Shown here in pieces: positions 32,511-40,402 of a stretch of 64,000 bases of DNA (its first letter is position 1; each line of letters opens with the position of its first letter). The stretch is taken from positions 8,432,001 through 8,496,000 of the forward strand of contig NZ_JADBEK010000001.1 in assembly GCF_014873145.1 (NCBI RefSeq), in the 5' to 3' direction. This DNA comes from Nonomuraea angiospora (lineage in GTDB: Bacteria; Actinomycetota; Actinomycetes; Streptosporangiales; Streptosporangiaceae). Position numbers and translations under genes: made by a program. Under the pieces are notes generated by a model. It was not told the DNA's origin, ran no database searches, and worked only from the letters and a program-made list of their open reading frames with translations.

Positions 32511-34312
32511 CCCGTCGCGCCGCCACCCTGGCGCTGCTGTGCTGGCGGGCCGGGCCGGTGCTGGCGGCGTCCCAGCTGGTCGCCACCGTCCTGGCCGGAC
32601 TGCTGCCCTCGGCCACCGTGTGGGCGACCAAGACGCTCGTCGACGGGCTGGCGGCGGGCCGGCCGGAACGCGTGCTCGCCCCGGTCGCCGGCCTCGTCGT
32701 GCTGGGGCTGGTCGCCGGGGTGCTGCCGCAGCTGACCGGCTATCTGCGGGGCGAGACGGACCGCCGGCTGGACCTGCTGCTGCAGGATCGCCTGTACACA
32801 CGGGTGAACACGTTCCACGGCCTGTCGCGGTTCGAGAATCCGGTGTTCCTGGACGAGCTGCGCATGGCGGCGCAGGCGACGGGCAACGCGATGGGGCCGA
32901 TCACCTCGGGCCTGTTCGACCTGGGGCGCAACGTCATCGCCCTGGCCGGGCTCCTCACCGCCCTCGCCGTGCTGAGCCCGCTCATGGCGGGACTGGTGGC
33001 GCTCGCGGCGCTGCCCGTCCTCGCGGCGCGGATGTCCCTGGAGAAGCGGCGGATCAAGATGATCGCCGGGCAGTCCGCCGCGGCCCGGCGGCAGATCTTC
33101 TACTCCTCCCTGATCACCGACGTGGAGGCCGCCAAGGAGGTCCGGCTCTTCGGGCTGGGCGACTTCCTCAAGCGCCGGGTGCTCGGCGAGCTGGCCGTCC
33201 TGCAGGCGGGGGAGCGGCGGCTGGACCGGCGGGAGGCGCTCACGCAGTCGGCGCTCGCGGCGCTCTCCGCCGCGGTCAGCGGCGCCGGGCTGCTCTGGGC
33301 GGTGTACTCCGCCCTGGACGGCCGGCTCACCCTCGGCGACGTGACCGCGTTCGCCGCCGCCGTGGCGGGCACGCAGGCCGCGCTGACCGCCACCGTGGAC
33401 AACGCCGCGAACGCCCGCCAGGCGCTGCTCCTGTTCGCCCACCACGAACGGGTGATGTCGCTGCCCGGCGACCTGCCCACGCCCGCCGGACCGGAGCGCC
33501 TGCCCGCGCTGCGCCGCGGCATCGAGCTGCGCGACGTGTGGTTCCGGTACGACGAGAGCCATCCCTGGGTGCTGCGCGGGGTGAACCTGACGATCCCCCA
33601 CGGCGCCTCGGTCGCGCTGGTCGGGCTCAACGGGGCCGGCAAGAGCACGCTGATCAAGCTGCTGTGCCGCTTCTACGACCCGACGCGCGGCGCCATCCTC
33701 TGGGACGGCATCGACATCCGCGACGTGCCGCCCGCCGAGCTGCGCGCCAGGATGGGCGTGCTCTTCCAGGACTACATGAGCTACGACCTGACCGCGGCGG
33801 AGAACATCGGGGTGGGCGAGGTCGAGGCGATGTCCGACCGCGCCAGGCTCCGGGCCGCCGCCGAGCTGGCGGGCGCGCACGAAACCGTCCAGGCGCTGCC
33901 CCGGGGCTACGACACCATGCTGAGCCGCGTCTTCTTCGGCCCCGAGGACGACGACGACCCCCAGGCGGGCGTGACGCTCTCCGGGGGCCAGTGGCAGCGC
34001 CTGGCCCTGGCCCGCGCGCTGGTGCGCGAGCGCCGCGACCTGCTCATCCTCGACGAGCCCAGCTCCGGCCTGGACGCGCAGGCCGAGTACGAGGTGCACC
34101 GGCGGCTGCGCGAGCATCGCGCGGGCAACACCAGCCTGCTGGTCTCGCACCGGCTCGGAGCGGTCCGCGACGCCGACCTGATCGTGGTGCTCGGCGAGGG
34201 CCGGATCATCGAGCGGGGCGCCCACGACGAGTTGATCGCGCTGGGCGGCCGGTACGCCCACCTGTTCGCCACCCAGGCCAGCGGCTACCGCGAGGGCGCC
34301 GACCTCGGCTGA
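32507..34312 (+). CDS. ABC exporter, fused membrane and ATPase domains
   Basis: A 601-aa half-transporter of the ABCB/MsbA type. Residues about 15-310 form a six-helix membrane domain with the coupling region GETDRRLDLLLQDRLYTRVNTFHGLSRFENPVFLDELR; residues about 335-590 are the ATPase with Walker A GLNGAGKSTLIKLLCRFYDP near 373, signature VTLSGGQWQRLALARAL near 488, and Walker B LLILDEPSSGLDAQAEYEVH near 512. There is no C39 peptidase domain, so leader removal must be done by another protease, for which the two S26 enzymes are candidates. Translation is coupled to the MauD-like gene. The end overlaps the convergent S26 gene by 28 bases. Confidence 0.92.
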   Translation: MTRRAATLALLCWRAGPVLAASQLVATVLAGLLPSATVWATKTLVDGLAAGRPERVLAPVAGLVVLGLVAGVLPQLTGYLRGETDRRLDLLLQDRLYTRVNTFHGLSRFENPVFLDELRMAAQATGNAMGPITSGLFDLGRNVIALAGLLTALAVLSPLMAGLVALAALPVLAARMSLEKRRIKMIAGQSAAARRQIFYSSLITDVEAAKEVRLFGLGDFLKRRVLGELAVLQAGERRLDRREALTQSALAALSAAVSGAGLLWAVYSALDGRLTLGDVTAFAAAVAGTQAALTATVDNAANARQALLLFAHHERVMSLPGDLPTPAGPERLPALRRGIELRDVWFRYDESHPWVLRGVNLTIPHGASVALVGLNGAGKSTLIKLLCRFYDPTRGAILWDGIDIRDVPPAELRARMGVLFQDYMSYDLTAAENIGVGEVEAMSDRARLRAAAELAGAHETVQALPRGYDTMLSRVFFGPEDDDDPQAGVTLSGGQWQRLALARALVRERRDLLILDEPSSGLDAQAEYEVHRRLREHRAGNTSLLVSHRLGAVRDADLIVVLGEGRIIERGAHDELIALGGRYAHLFATQASGYREGADLG

Positions 34313-34773
34313 TCGACCTTGCGCAGCACCACGCCGAACAGGCGGTCCGCCGCCAGGTAGCCGGACTGCCGGGAGTCGAGCGAATGGTCCGGGTTGTCGC
34401 CCAGCACCACCAGGCGTCCGGCCGGCACCCGCGTGCCCGGCTCGCCCCGCAGCGCGGGGACGGTGTCGCGCGGGATCGGGTCACCCGGGACGGCCGCGAC
34501 CCGCTTGATGATCCAGCCCGGGCCTGCGCCCAGCTGCTGGTGCCGTTCCCGCCGGCGCTCGCCCGGCCGGGCGTGGGCGAAGCCGCTCAGCACGACGACC
34601 TGCCCGGGGCGCAGCGATCCCGGCGGCGTCCGCCGTACGAGGACGCGCTCACCCGGCCGGTACGCCGGCAGCATGCTCTCCCCCTGGACGGTCACCACCA
34701 GGTACCGCCGGCGCACCCGGAGAACGGCGAGAGCGACGCCGACGGCCGCCAGCACGACGATCGCGCCGGTCAC
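34285..34773 (-). CDS. Second S26-family signal peptidase
   Basis: From GTG 34773 the 162-aa product has an anchor helix (TGAIVVLAAVGVALAVL), the dyad Ser33 in VQGESMLPAY and Lys90 in WIIKRVAAVPGDPI, and the closing box GDNPDHSLDSRQSGYLAADRLFGV. It is clearly paralogous to the S26 protein at 28308. In a normal state the GTG would overlap the stop of the upstream ABC gene, but a 35-bp tandem duplication now separates them (see 34766-34835). It is probably still expressed with the upstream chimeric gene. Confidence 0.85.
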   Translation of the reverse strand: MTGAIVVLAAVGVALAVLRVRRRYLVVTVQGESMLPAYRPGERVLVRRTPPGSLRPGQVVVLSGFAHARPGERRRERHQQLGAGPGWIIKRVAAVPGDPIPRDTVPALRGEPGTRVPAGRLVVLGDNPDHSLDSRQSGYLAADRLFGVVLRKVDQPRSAPSR

Positions 34774-34835
34774 CGCGACAGCTCCACGTCGTCCCGGTAG
34801 CCGGTCACCGCGACAGCTCCACGTCGTCCCGGTAG
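34766..34835. repeat. Perfect 35-bp tandem duplication at a gene junction
   Basis: Bases 34766-34800 are repeated exactly at 34801-34835 (each begins CCGGTCACCGCGACAGCTCC). The unit holds the last codons and stop of the ABC-derived gene and the overlapping GTG of the S26 gene. After duplication both the stop and one GTG are kept, creating a 12-codon mini-frame between them. Confidence 0.95.
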
Positions 34836-35599
34836 AGGGTCGCCTGCCGGGCGAACAACTCGGCGTACGTGCCGCCCTCGGCCAGCAGGGCGGCATGCGT
34901 GCCCTGCTCCGTGACGACGCCGTCGGTCAGCACCACGATCCGGTCGGCCGTGCGGATCCCGCCGAGCCGATGGGTGATGACCACGCTGGTCCGCCCCGAC
35001 CTCAGCGTGGCGAGCCGGCCGTGCACCTCGTACTCGGCCTCGGGGTCCAGGCCGGCGCTGGGCTCGTCGAGGATCATCAGGTCCCGGTCGCGGCGCAGGA
35101 ACGCCCTGGCCAGCGCCAGCCGCTGCCACTGCCCGCCGGAGAGCAGCACTCCGGAGCCGGCGTTGTCCTGCTCGTCGTCCGGGTCCTGGGGGAATCCACG
35201 GCTCAGCAGCGTGCGGTAGCCGTGCGGCAGGGCCAGCGCCGCGCCCAGCGGCGGCATCGGGTCCGGCACGGCCATCGCCTGGTCGGCCAGGTCGCGGAAG
35301 CGCGGCACGTCCACCGCGGACTCGTCCACATCGAGCAGGTAACCCCCGAGCCGGCGGACGACCGCGCCCTCATCCGCGAGCACGTCGCGCCGGATGCGGG
35401 TGATGATCGTGTACAGGGTGCGCCGCGCGCCGGGCGGTACCTGCTCGCCCCAGACCCGGGCGAGGAGCGTGTCCACCGGCACGACCCGGCCGACCTCCCA
35501 CGCGAGCGCGGCGAGGGCGAGCGCGACCTGCGGAGGGCGTACGGGCCAGGTCTGCCCCGAGCGCTCCACCTCCACCGGGCCGAGTAACCGGATCAGCAC
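34805..35599 (-). pseudogene. SARP::ABC chimera, remnant of a collapsed second peptide locus
   Basis: The single 264-aa frame, from GTG 35599 with an AAGGGG ribosome site, starts as a SARP winged-helix regulator (LIRLLGPVEVERSGQTWPV, VVPVDTLLARVWGEQVPP, about residues 1-105) and changes near residues 108-122 into the last part of an ABC exporter ATPase (ALPHGYRTLLSRGF, VLLSGGQWQRLALARAFL, LMILDEPSAGLDPEAEYEVH). Walker A, the Q-loop and all membrane helices are missing, as are the BTAD and NB-ARC parts. The intact locus has the order SARP-peptide-MauD-ABC, so one in-frame deletion in a similar locus would give this product. It cannot transport; whether it binds DNA is open. Confidence 0.8.
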
Positions 35600-35685
35600 G
35601 ACGGTCCACCCCTTGCTCGTGGATCTTCGAGAGTAACGCAGCGGGGCTCTTGCCGGATTTGCGCGGCCGTGGCAGGTTGCGATCT

Positions 35686-36210
35686 ATGCAGTACGTCGAT
35701 GTGGCGAGCAGACTGCTGCTGCTCACGGTGTTCGTCCTCGCGTTGGCGAGCAAGGTCTCCAGCCGCCGGGCCTGGAGCGAGTTCGTCCAGTCGATCAGGG
35801 CGATGGCAGTGATCGACAAGGCCAGGGCGCCGGCGGCCGCGACGGCGACGGCGGTGGCCGAGGCCGGTGTCATCGTCCTGGCCGCGGTGCCCCTTCGCTG
35901 GGCCGGATCGGCGTCGTTCGTGCTCGCGGCGGGGCTGCTCGGCTGCCTCACCGTCGCCGTCGTCACGGTGGTACGCAGGGGCGCCGCCGTTCCCTGCCGC
36001 TGCTTCGGCGCCTCCACGACGCCCCTGAGCATGGCGCACGTGGCCCGCAACGGCATCCTCATCGCGGTGGCGCTGCTCGGGCTGGTCGCCTCCCTGGTGA
36101 ACGGCTCCTTCGATCCGGGCATCGTCGCGATCGTCGGCGTCTTCGGCGCCGTGCTGGGCCTGCTCATGGCCCGGTGGGACGATCTCGTCTCCCTGCTCCG
36201 TACGACCTGA
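35686..36210 (+). CDS. MauE-like (DoxX-related) membrane redox protein
   Basis: A 174-aa protein with four membrane helices: LLLLTVFVLALASKVSS, AATATAVAEAGVIVLAAVPL, FVLAAGLLGCLTVAVVTVV and a pair near the C-terminus (ILIAVALLGLVASLV, IVAIVGVFGAVLGLL). The redox motif VPCRCFGA (C104-x-C106) is the MauE signature. MauE proteins pass electrons or form disulfides across the membrane for MauD-type partners. The gene is divergent from the SARP::ABC chimera, 86 bases apart, and completes the set with the MauD-like protein at 32013. Confidence 0.88.
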   Translation: MQYVDVASRLLLLTVFVLALASKVSSRRAWSEFVQSIRAMAVIDKARAPAAATATAVAEAGVIVLAAVPLRWAGSASFVLAAGLLGCLTVAVVTVVRRGAAVPCRCFGASTTPLSMAHVARNGILIAVALLGLVASLVNGSFDPGIVAIVGVFGAVLGLLMARWDDLVSLLRTT

Positions 36211-36226
36211 GCCGGCGGCGGCTCTC

Positions 36227-37114
36227 GTGGCGGGCTGGCGGGTGGCCGAGCGCGCGGTGCGGCCGAAGGGCGCGGGGCCCGGCGAGGACCGGGTGGTCGT
36301 CCTCGAGGACGGCGGCGGCGTCCGCTGCGCGGCGGTGATCGACGGCGTCACCGACAAGTCCGGCCGCGACTACGGCGGGGCGAGCGGCGGGGCCCTGGCC
36401 GCCGACAGCGTCGCGCAGACCCTGGCCACCCTGCCGTCCGGCGCCACCGTGGCGGAGGCGGTCGCGGCCGTCTCGGCGGACCTCATGGAGCTGCGCCGCA
36501 AGTGGTCCGTCGCCGACGACGACCTTCTCGCGCCGGCCGCCGTCGCGGCGGTGGCGTGGCCGCGCCGGCGGCTGGCGTGGCGCGTGGGCGACGTCCACGT
36601 CGCCCTGGGCCACCATGACGGCGGGTGGCATCGGCACCCCGGCGGGAAGCTGATCGACACGGTGCTGGCCGGCGCCCGGGCCGCCTACCTGCACTGCCTG
36701 CTGCTGCAAGGAGAGCGCCCGGAGGACCTGGCGGCCACCGATCCGGGGCGGGCACTGATCCGGCCGGTGCTGGAGCGCCAGGCTGTGCTGGCCAACCGGG
36801 ACGAAGCCGGTCCTTTCGGGTTTGGCGTGCTGGACGGGCGGCCGGTCCCGGAGCGGTTCGTGGAGACGTTCGTGCTGGCGGACGACGTGGACGAGGTGGT
36901 GCTGGCGTCGGACGGCTACCTCGGCCCGGCGCGGACCCTCGCGGCAGCCGAAGCGGAGCTCCAGGCGTCGTTACGGGCCGATCGGCTGCGCATCATGGAA
37001 CCGGCGGCCACCAAGGCGGTGGCCGCCGGCGCCGACAGTTTCGACGACCGCGCCTACGTGCGGCTGTCCCGCGGTTCCCCTCGTGACCACGGCTCACCGA
37101 GTCGGATATCGTGA
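36227..37114 (+). CDS. PP2C-like protein phosphatase
   Basis: A 295-aa protein with a diverged PPM/PP2C pattern: an N-terminal GPGEDRVVVLED, the metal motif AAVIDGVTDKSGRDYGG near residue 38, EVVLASDGYLGPARTL near residue 224 as the second Asp-Gly motif, and a final SFDDRAYVRL that fills the DN position. It would dephosphorylate Ser/Thr, or act as an inactive scaffold, since some metal ligands differ from consensus. Start GTG 36227 follows the MauE stop by 16 bases, so the two may be co-transcribed, though no role in peptide maturation is evident. Confidence 0.65.
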   Translation: MAGWRVAERAVRPKGAGPGEDRVVVLEDGGGVRCAAVIDGVTDKSGRDYGGASGGALAADSVAQTLATLPSGATVAEAVAAVSADLMELRRKWSVADDDLLAPAAVAAVAWPRRRLAWRVGDVHVALGHHDGGWHRHPGGKLIDTVLAGARAAYLHCLLLQGERPEDLAATDPGRALIRPVLERQAVLANRDEAGPFGFGVLDGRPVPERFVETFVLADDVDEVVLASDGYLGPARTLAAAEAELQASLRADRLRIMEPAATKAVAAGADSFDDRAYVRLSRGSPRDHGSPSRIS

Positions 37115-37162
37115 CCACGCTGCGTGAGCAGAACAGCTGCCCGTGCCCACCGAGGAGGACGC

Positions 37163-37795
37163 GTGAGCCCGCTTCCGACGCGCATGGCGAATCGCTGGGA
37201 GCGGCGACGATCGCTCATGCTGCCGCCGGGGCAGGGCCGGCTCTACTGGCACGTCCTGCTGGGGGAGGACCCACAGGCGCGGGCCATCGTGGAGGAGGCG
37301 CACGACCGGCTGGCCGGCCTGCCCGGGCTCGATCTGGTGCCGCGCCGGTTCATCCACCTCACCACGTTCGTCGCCGGATACACGCACGAGATCACCGAGC
37401 GTCAGGTGACCGTGATGGCCGAGGAGGCGGCGGGCCAGCTCGCGCGGGTCGAGCCGATCACGGTCACGCTGGGGCGCGTGCTCTACCACCCCGAGGCGGT
37501 CGTGCTGGAGGCACGGCCGGCCGAGCGGCTGCGGCCGCTGCTCGAAGCGGCGCGGTTCGCCACGCGGGCGGCCACGGGCCGTGACGGCGTGCTCGCCCAC
37601 GACACGTGGCTGCCGCACGTCACCGTGGCCTACAGCAACGCGGACGGCCCGGCGGCGCCCATCATCGACGCGCTCGGGGAGCGGCTTCCGGAGCGGGAGG
37701 TGACCATCCGCAGCATCCACGTCGTCGACCAGGACGGCCCGGAGACGGCATGGGACTGGCGACCGGTGGCGGAGGTCCGGCTCGGCGCGGCGTGA
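37163..37795 (+). CDS. 2'-5' RNA ligase / 2H phosphoesterase superfamily protein
   Basis: The two HxTx motifs are FIHLTTFV near residue 69 and LPHVTVAYS near residue 150, the paired catalytic histidines of the 2H superfamily. The GTG start at 37163 has a GAGGAGG site at the right distance; the frame upstream lacks one. Length is 210 aa. Members hydrolyse cyclic phosphodiesters or 2',5'-linked RNA; the substrate here is unknown. It follows the PP2C-like gene by 48 bases. Confidence 0.85.
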   Translation: MSPLPTRMANRWERRRSLMLPPGQGRLYWHVLLGEDPQARAIVEEAHDRLAGLPGLDLVPRRFIHLTTFVAGYTHEITERQVTVMAEEAAGQLARVEPITVTLGRVLYHPEAVVLEARPAERLRPLLEAARFATRAATGRDGVLAHDTWLPHVTVAYSNADGPAAPIIDALGERLPEREVTIRSIHVVDQDGPETAWDWRPVAEVRLGAA

Positions 37796-37807
37796 GCGCC
37801 CTGGGGT

Positions 37808-38248
37808 TCACCCCCGTACTTCCTTGGTGGCGCATCGGTAGGCCTCGGTGACGCGGCTGAACATGTCCAGCATCACCATCGCCTGCTCCGGCTCGTAGTG
37901 CGCGCTGATCGCCGCCAGGTGCCGCCTCGACGCCTCGCAGGCGGCGTTGTAGTCGTCCAGACCGCCCTCGACCAGCTCGACGGTGACCGTGCGCCGATCG
38001 CGTTCGCCGCGCGTCCTCCGGACGTACCCCGCCTTCTCCAGCCTGTCGATCAGCCGGGTCGTCGAGGCGGACGGCAGCCCCAGCTCCTCGGAGATCGCCC
38101 CCACGGCGAGCGGTCCGCGCGTCTCCAGCAGGATGGCGGCGGCGACGTCGACGGGTTGCAGGCCGAGCCGGTCGGCGACCGCCTCGTTGTGCAGGAGGAC
38201 CGCGACCAGGAACTCGCGGAAGACGTCATCTGGATGTCCGTGGGCCAC
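37808..38248 (-). CDS. MarR-family repressor
   Basis: A 146-aa winged-helix protein with the recognition region GAISEELGLPSASTTRLIDRLEKAGYVRRTRGERDRRTVTVEL and helices for dimerisation at both ends. It is divergent from the FAD monooxygenase at 38311, and a perfect 13-bp inverted repeat with one central base lies between them, so it most likely represses both itself and the monooxygenase, being released by the monooxygenase's substrate or a related phenolic compound (inference). Confidence 0.93.
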   Translation of the reverse strand: MAHGHPDDVFREFLVAVLLHNEAVADRLGLQPVDVAAAILLETRGPLAVGAISEELGLPSASTTRLIDRLEKAGYVRRTRGERDRRTVTVELVEGGLDDYNAACEASRRHLAAISAHYEPEQAMVMLDMFSRVTEAYRCATKEVRG

Positions 38249-38269
38249 CTCACTAACCTACTCCACCCC

Positions 38270-38296
38270 GGAGTATCTTCGAATCGAAGATACTCC
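38270..38296. promoter_or_regulatory. 27-bp MarR operator palindrome
   Basis: The 13-bp arm GGAGTATCTTCGA is followed by one base and its exact reverse complement. It lies 22 bases from the MarR start and 14 bases from the monooxygenase start, covering the divergent promoter region and reaching close to the monooxygenase ribosome site. Confidence 0.85.
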
Positions 38297-38310
38297 GCTT
38301 TGGAGGATAT

Positions 38311-39444
38311 ATGGATGTTCTCGTCATAGGCGCCGGGGTGGGCGGCTTGGCCGTCGCGCGTGAGCTGCTGGCCGCCGGTCACCAGGTGCGGGTCTACGAA
38401 CAGGCTCCGGCCCGGCGGACGGGCGGCAAGGCGATGCTCATCTGGAGCAACGGCAACGCCGTGCTGAACGACCTCGGCATCGGCCTCGACGGCGTCGGCG
38501 CCCGCATCGACCGGATCGACGCGCTGACCGCCGGCGGCCGGCTGCGCACCAGCATGGACATCGCCCACGCGGCAGGCCGCTTCGGCTTCGAGACCAGGGC
38601 GATCCCCCGCCGCCACCTGCTGGAGCGCCTGGCCGACGGGCTGCCGGGCGACCTCGTCCGCCACGGCCTGGCCTGCCGGGGCGTGATCCAGGGCGACGGC
38701 CAGGTGACGGCGACCTTCAGCGACGGCTCGACGGACAGGGGAGACCTGCTCATCGGAGCCGACGGCCACCACTCCGTCGTACGGCGCCACCTGTGGGGCG
38801 ACGGTGCCGTACGGCCGGCGACCTTCGGCACCTGGCAGGGACTCAGCCGGATCGACATCGATCTCGCCGACACGAACCGGCACCTCATCATCTCGGGGCG
38901 CGAGGGCGCGTGCGGGCTCATGCCGGCCGGTGACGGCCTGCTGCAGTGGTGGTTCGACGTGCGCTGGTCGCCCGCCGATCCGCGACCGGCCGCGCCGCTG
39001 GCCGAGCTGAGGCGCCGGTTCGGGCACTGGGCGTCACCCGTCCCCGAGGTGCTGGCCGGCGCGACCGAGGACGACCTCGAGTTCTTCGGCCACCATTGGA
39101 CCAAGGTGCGCCCGGCGTGGGGCAAGGGGCGGATCACCCTGGTCGGCGACTCGGCCCACATCATGCCGCCCACCCTGGGGCAGGGCGCCAACCAGACCCT
39201 CGAGGACGCGTGGGTGCTCGGGCGCGAGCTCGCCCAGGGCGGCGACGATCCGGCGGTACGGCTGCGCGCCTACGAGAAGCTGCGCTACCCGTACATCTCC
39301 CTGGTCTCCCGGCTGGCCAGGCGCAACCCCGCGAACTGGCGCGTCCCGCCGCTGATCGCCCGGCTGTTCCCCGAGACGACCCAGACCGCCATGCTCGCCC
39401 GCTTCAGCAACCGCCTCAACGAGCCGGAGGTCTCCCGACGCTAG
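38311..39444 (+). CDS. FAD-dependent monooxygenase (UbiH/PHBH-like)
   Basis: A 377-aa flavoprotein hydroxylase. The FAD dinucleotide site is VLVIGAGVGGLAVARELL at the N-terminus with QVRVYEQAP after it, the DG motif is LLIGADGHHSVVR near residue 150, and the GD motif is ITLVGDSAHIMPPTLGQGAN near 275. It would hydroxylate an aromatic or lipophilic substrate with NAD(P)H and O2, as Rox enzymes do for rifamycin. Nothing near here links it to rifamycin, and no RAE precedes it. The GGAGG site and ATG are strong. It is controlled by the divergent MarR. Confidence 0.92.
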   Translation: MDVLVIGAGVGGLAVARELLAAGHQVRVYEQAPARRTGGKAMLIWSNGNAVLNDLGIGLDGVGARIDRIDALTAGGRLRTSMDIAHAAGRFGFETRAIPRRHLLERLADGLPGDLVRHGLACRGVIQGDGQVTATFSDGSTDRGDLLIGADGHHSVVRRHLWGDGAVRPATFGTWQGLSRIDIDLADTNRHLIISGREGACGLMPAGDGLLQWWFDVRWSPADPRPAAPLAELRRRFGHWASPVPEVLAGATEDDLEFFGHHWTKVRPAWGKGRITLVGDSAHIMPPTLGQGANQTLEDAWVLGRELAQGGDDPAVRLRAYEKLRYPYISLVSRLARRNPANWRVPPLIARLFPETTQTAMLARFSNRLNEPEVSRR

Positions 39445-40331
39445 ATCAGTTGCCGGAGCACGTCATCGACCGGCGTGGCGCCGACGCCGAGGATCTTCTC
39501 GGTCTCGGAGAAGTCGAGGACCAGCGGGTGGCCCGGCTTGGTGAGCACTTCGTGCATCTCCGCCCACAGCGGATCGGTGATCCCGAGCAGGGTCAGGTCG
39601 CGCTCCGTCATCACCTCCAGCCGCGGCGCCGGCGCTCCCGCGAGGTCCGCGAGCCGCCGGGCCAGTTCCCGCACCGACAGGGTCGCGGTGGGCACGTGCC
39701 AGGCCCTGCCGTACGCCTGCTCCTCGCGGCTCGCCGCGACCAGCGTGCGCGCGGTGTCGTCGATCGCCGAGTAACTGTGCGGAACGTCGAGTTCCTGCGG
39801 CACCAGGGCGAGCCTGCCTTCCAGCACGGGCCGCTGCACCAGGAGGCTGAACACCGAGAAGGCGCCGGCGCCGTAGAACTGGCCGGCCCGCACCTCGGTG
39901 ACCTTCACCCCCGAGGCGGCGGCCTCCTCCCACGCCCGCGCCCTGGCCCGCCCCTTGGGCCCGGTCGCCGCCAGCGGGAAGTGGGGCGTGATCGGCCCGT
40001 CCACCGGCCCGTAGCCGTAGATGTTGCCGAGCATGACGTACGCGGCCCCCGTCCGCCGCACCGCGGTGAGCAGCGACGCCGACAGGATCGGCAACCGCTC
40101 GGGCCAGGTGTGATAGGGCGGCACGGCGGTGGTGAACAGCGTGTCCGCCCCTTCGGCCAGCTCGGTGAGCCGGTCGGTGTCGGTCGCGTCCGCGGCGACC
40201 CTCTCGACGAGCCGGTGGTCGGGCCCGCCGCCCGTGCGGCTGATCATCCGTACCCGCTCGCCGTCCTCGGCCAGCAGCAGAGCGGTCTTCGACGCGGTGG
40301 CCCCGCGACCCACGATCACATGAAATTTCAT
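39441..40331 (-). CDS. NAD-dependent epimerase/dehydratase-like (extended SDR) protein
   Basis: From Met at 40331 (MKFHVIVGRGATASKTALLLAEDGERVRMISR) this 296-aa protein has a Rossmann nucleotide site in a modified form (GRGATAS). It keeps the YGYGPVDGPITPHFPLAATGPKGRARA stretch, where Tyr and Lys of the SDR active site would lie, and the VTEVRAGQFYGAG segment typical of atypical SDRs of the NmrA/epimerase kind. The exact substrate is unknown. It is divergent from a GlxA-type regulator (71 bases between starts), its probable controller, and overlaps the monooxygenase stop by four bases tail to tail. Confidence 0.85.
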   Translation of the reverse strand: MKFHVIVGRGATASKTALLLAEDGERVRMISRTGGGPDHRLVERVAADATDTDRLTELAEGADTLFTTAVPPYHTWPERLPILSASLLTAVRRTGAAYVMLGNIYGYGPVDGPITPHFPLAATGPKGRARARAWEEAAASGVKVTEVRAGQFYGAGAFSVFSLLVQRPVLEGRLALVPQELDVPHSYSAIDDTARTLVAASREEQAYGRAWHVPTATLSVRELARRLADLAGAPAPRLEVMTERDLTLLGITDPLWAEMHEVLTKPGHPLVLDFSETEKILGVGATPVDDVLRQLI

Positions 40332-40402
40332 GATGACCACCGTGCCGACCTGTGGCCTCGTGGCATAGTGGCCGGAATGCCAACTATCCGGAGGATCTGG
40401 CC

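Noticed and set aside
38311..39444. Rifamycin monooxygenase (Rox)
   Set aside because: The FAD hydroxylase family fits, but no RAE-like repeat precedes it and a MarR operator does, so a rifamycin link is unsupported.
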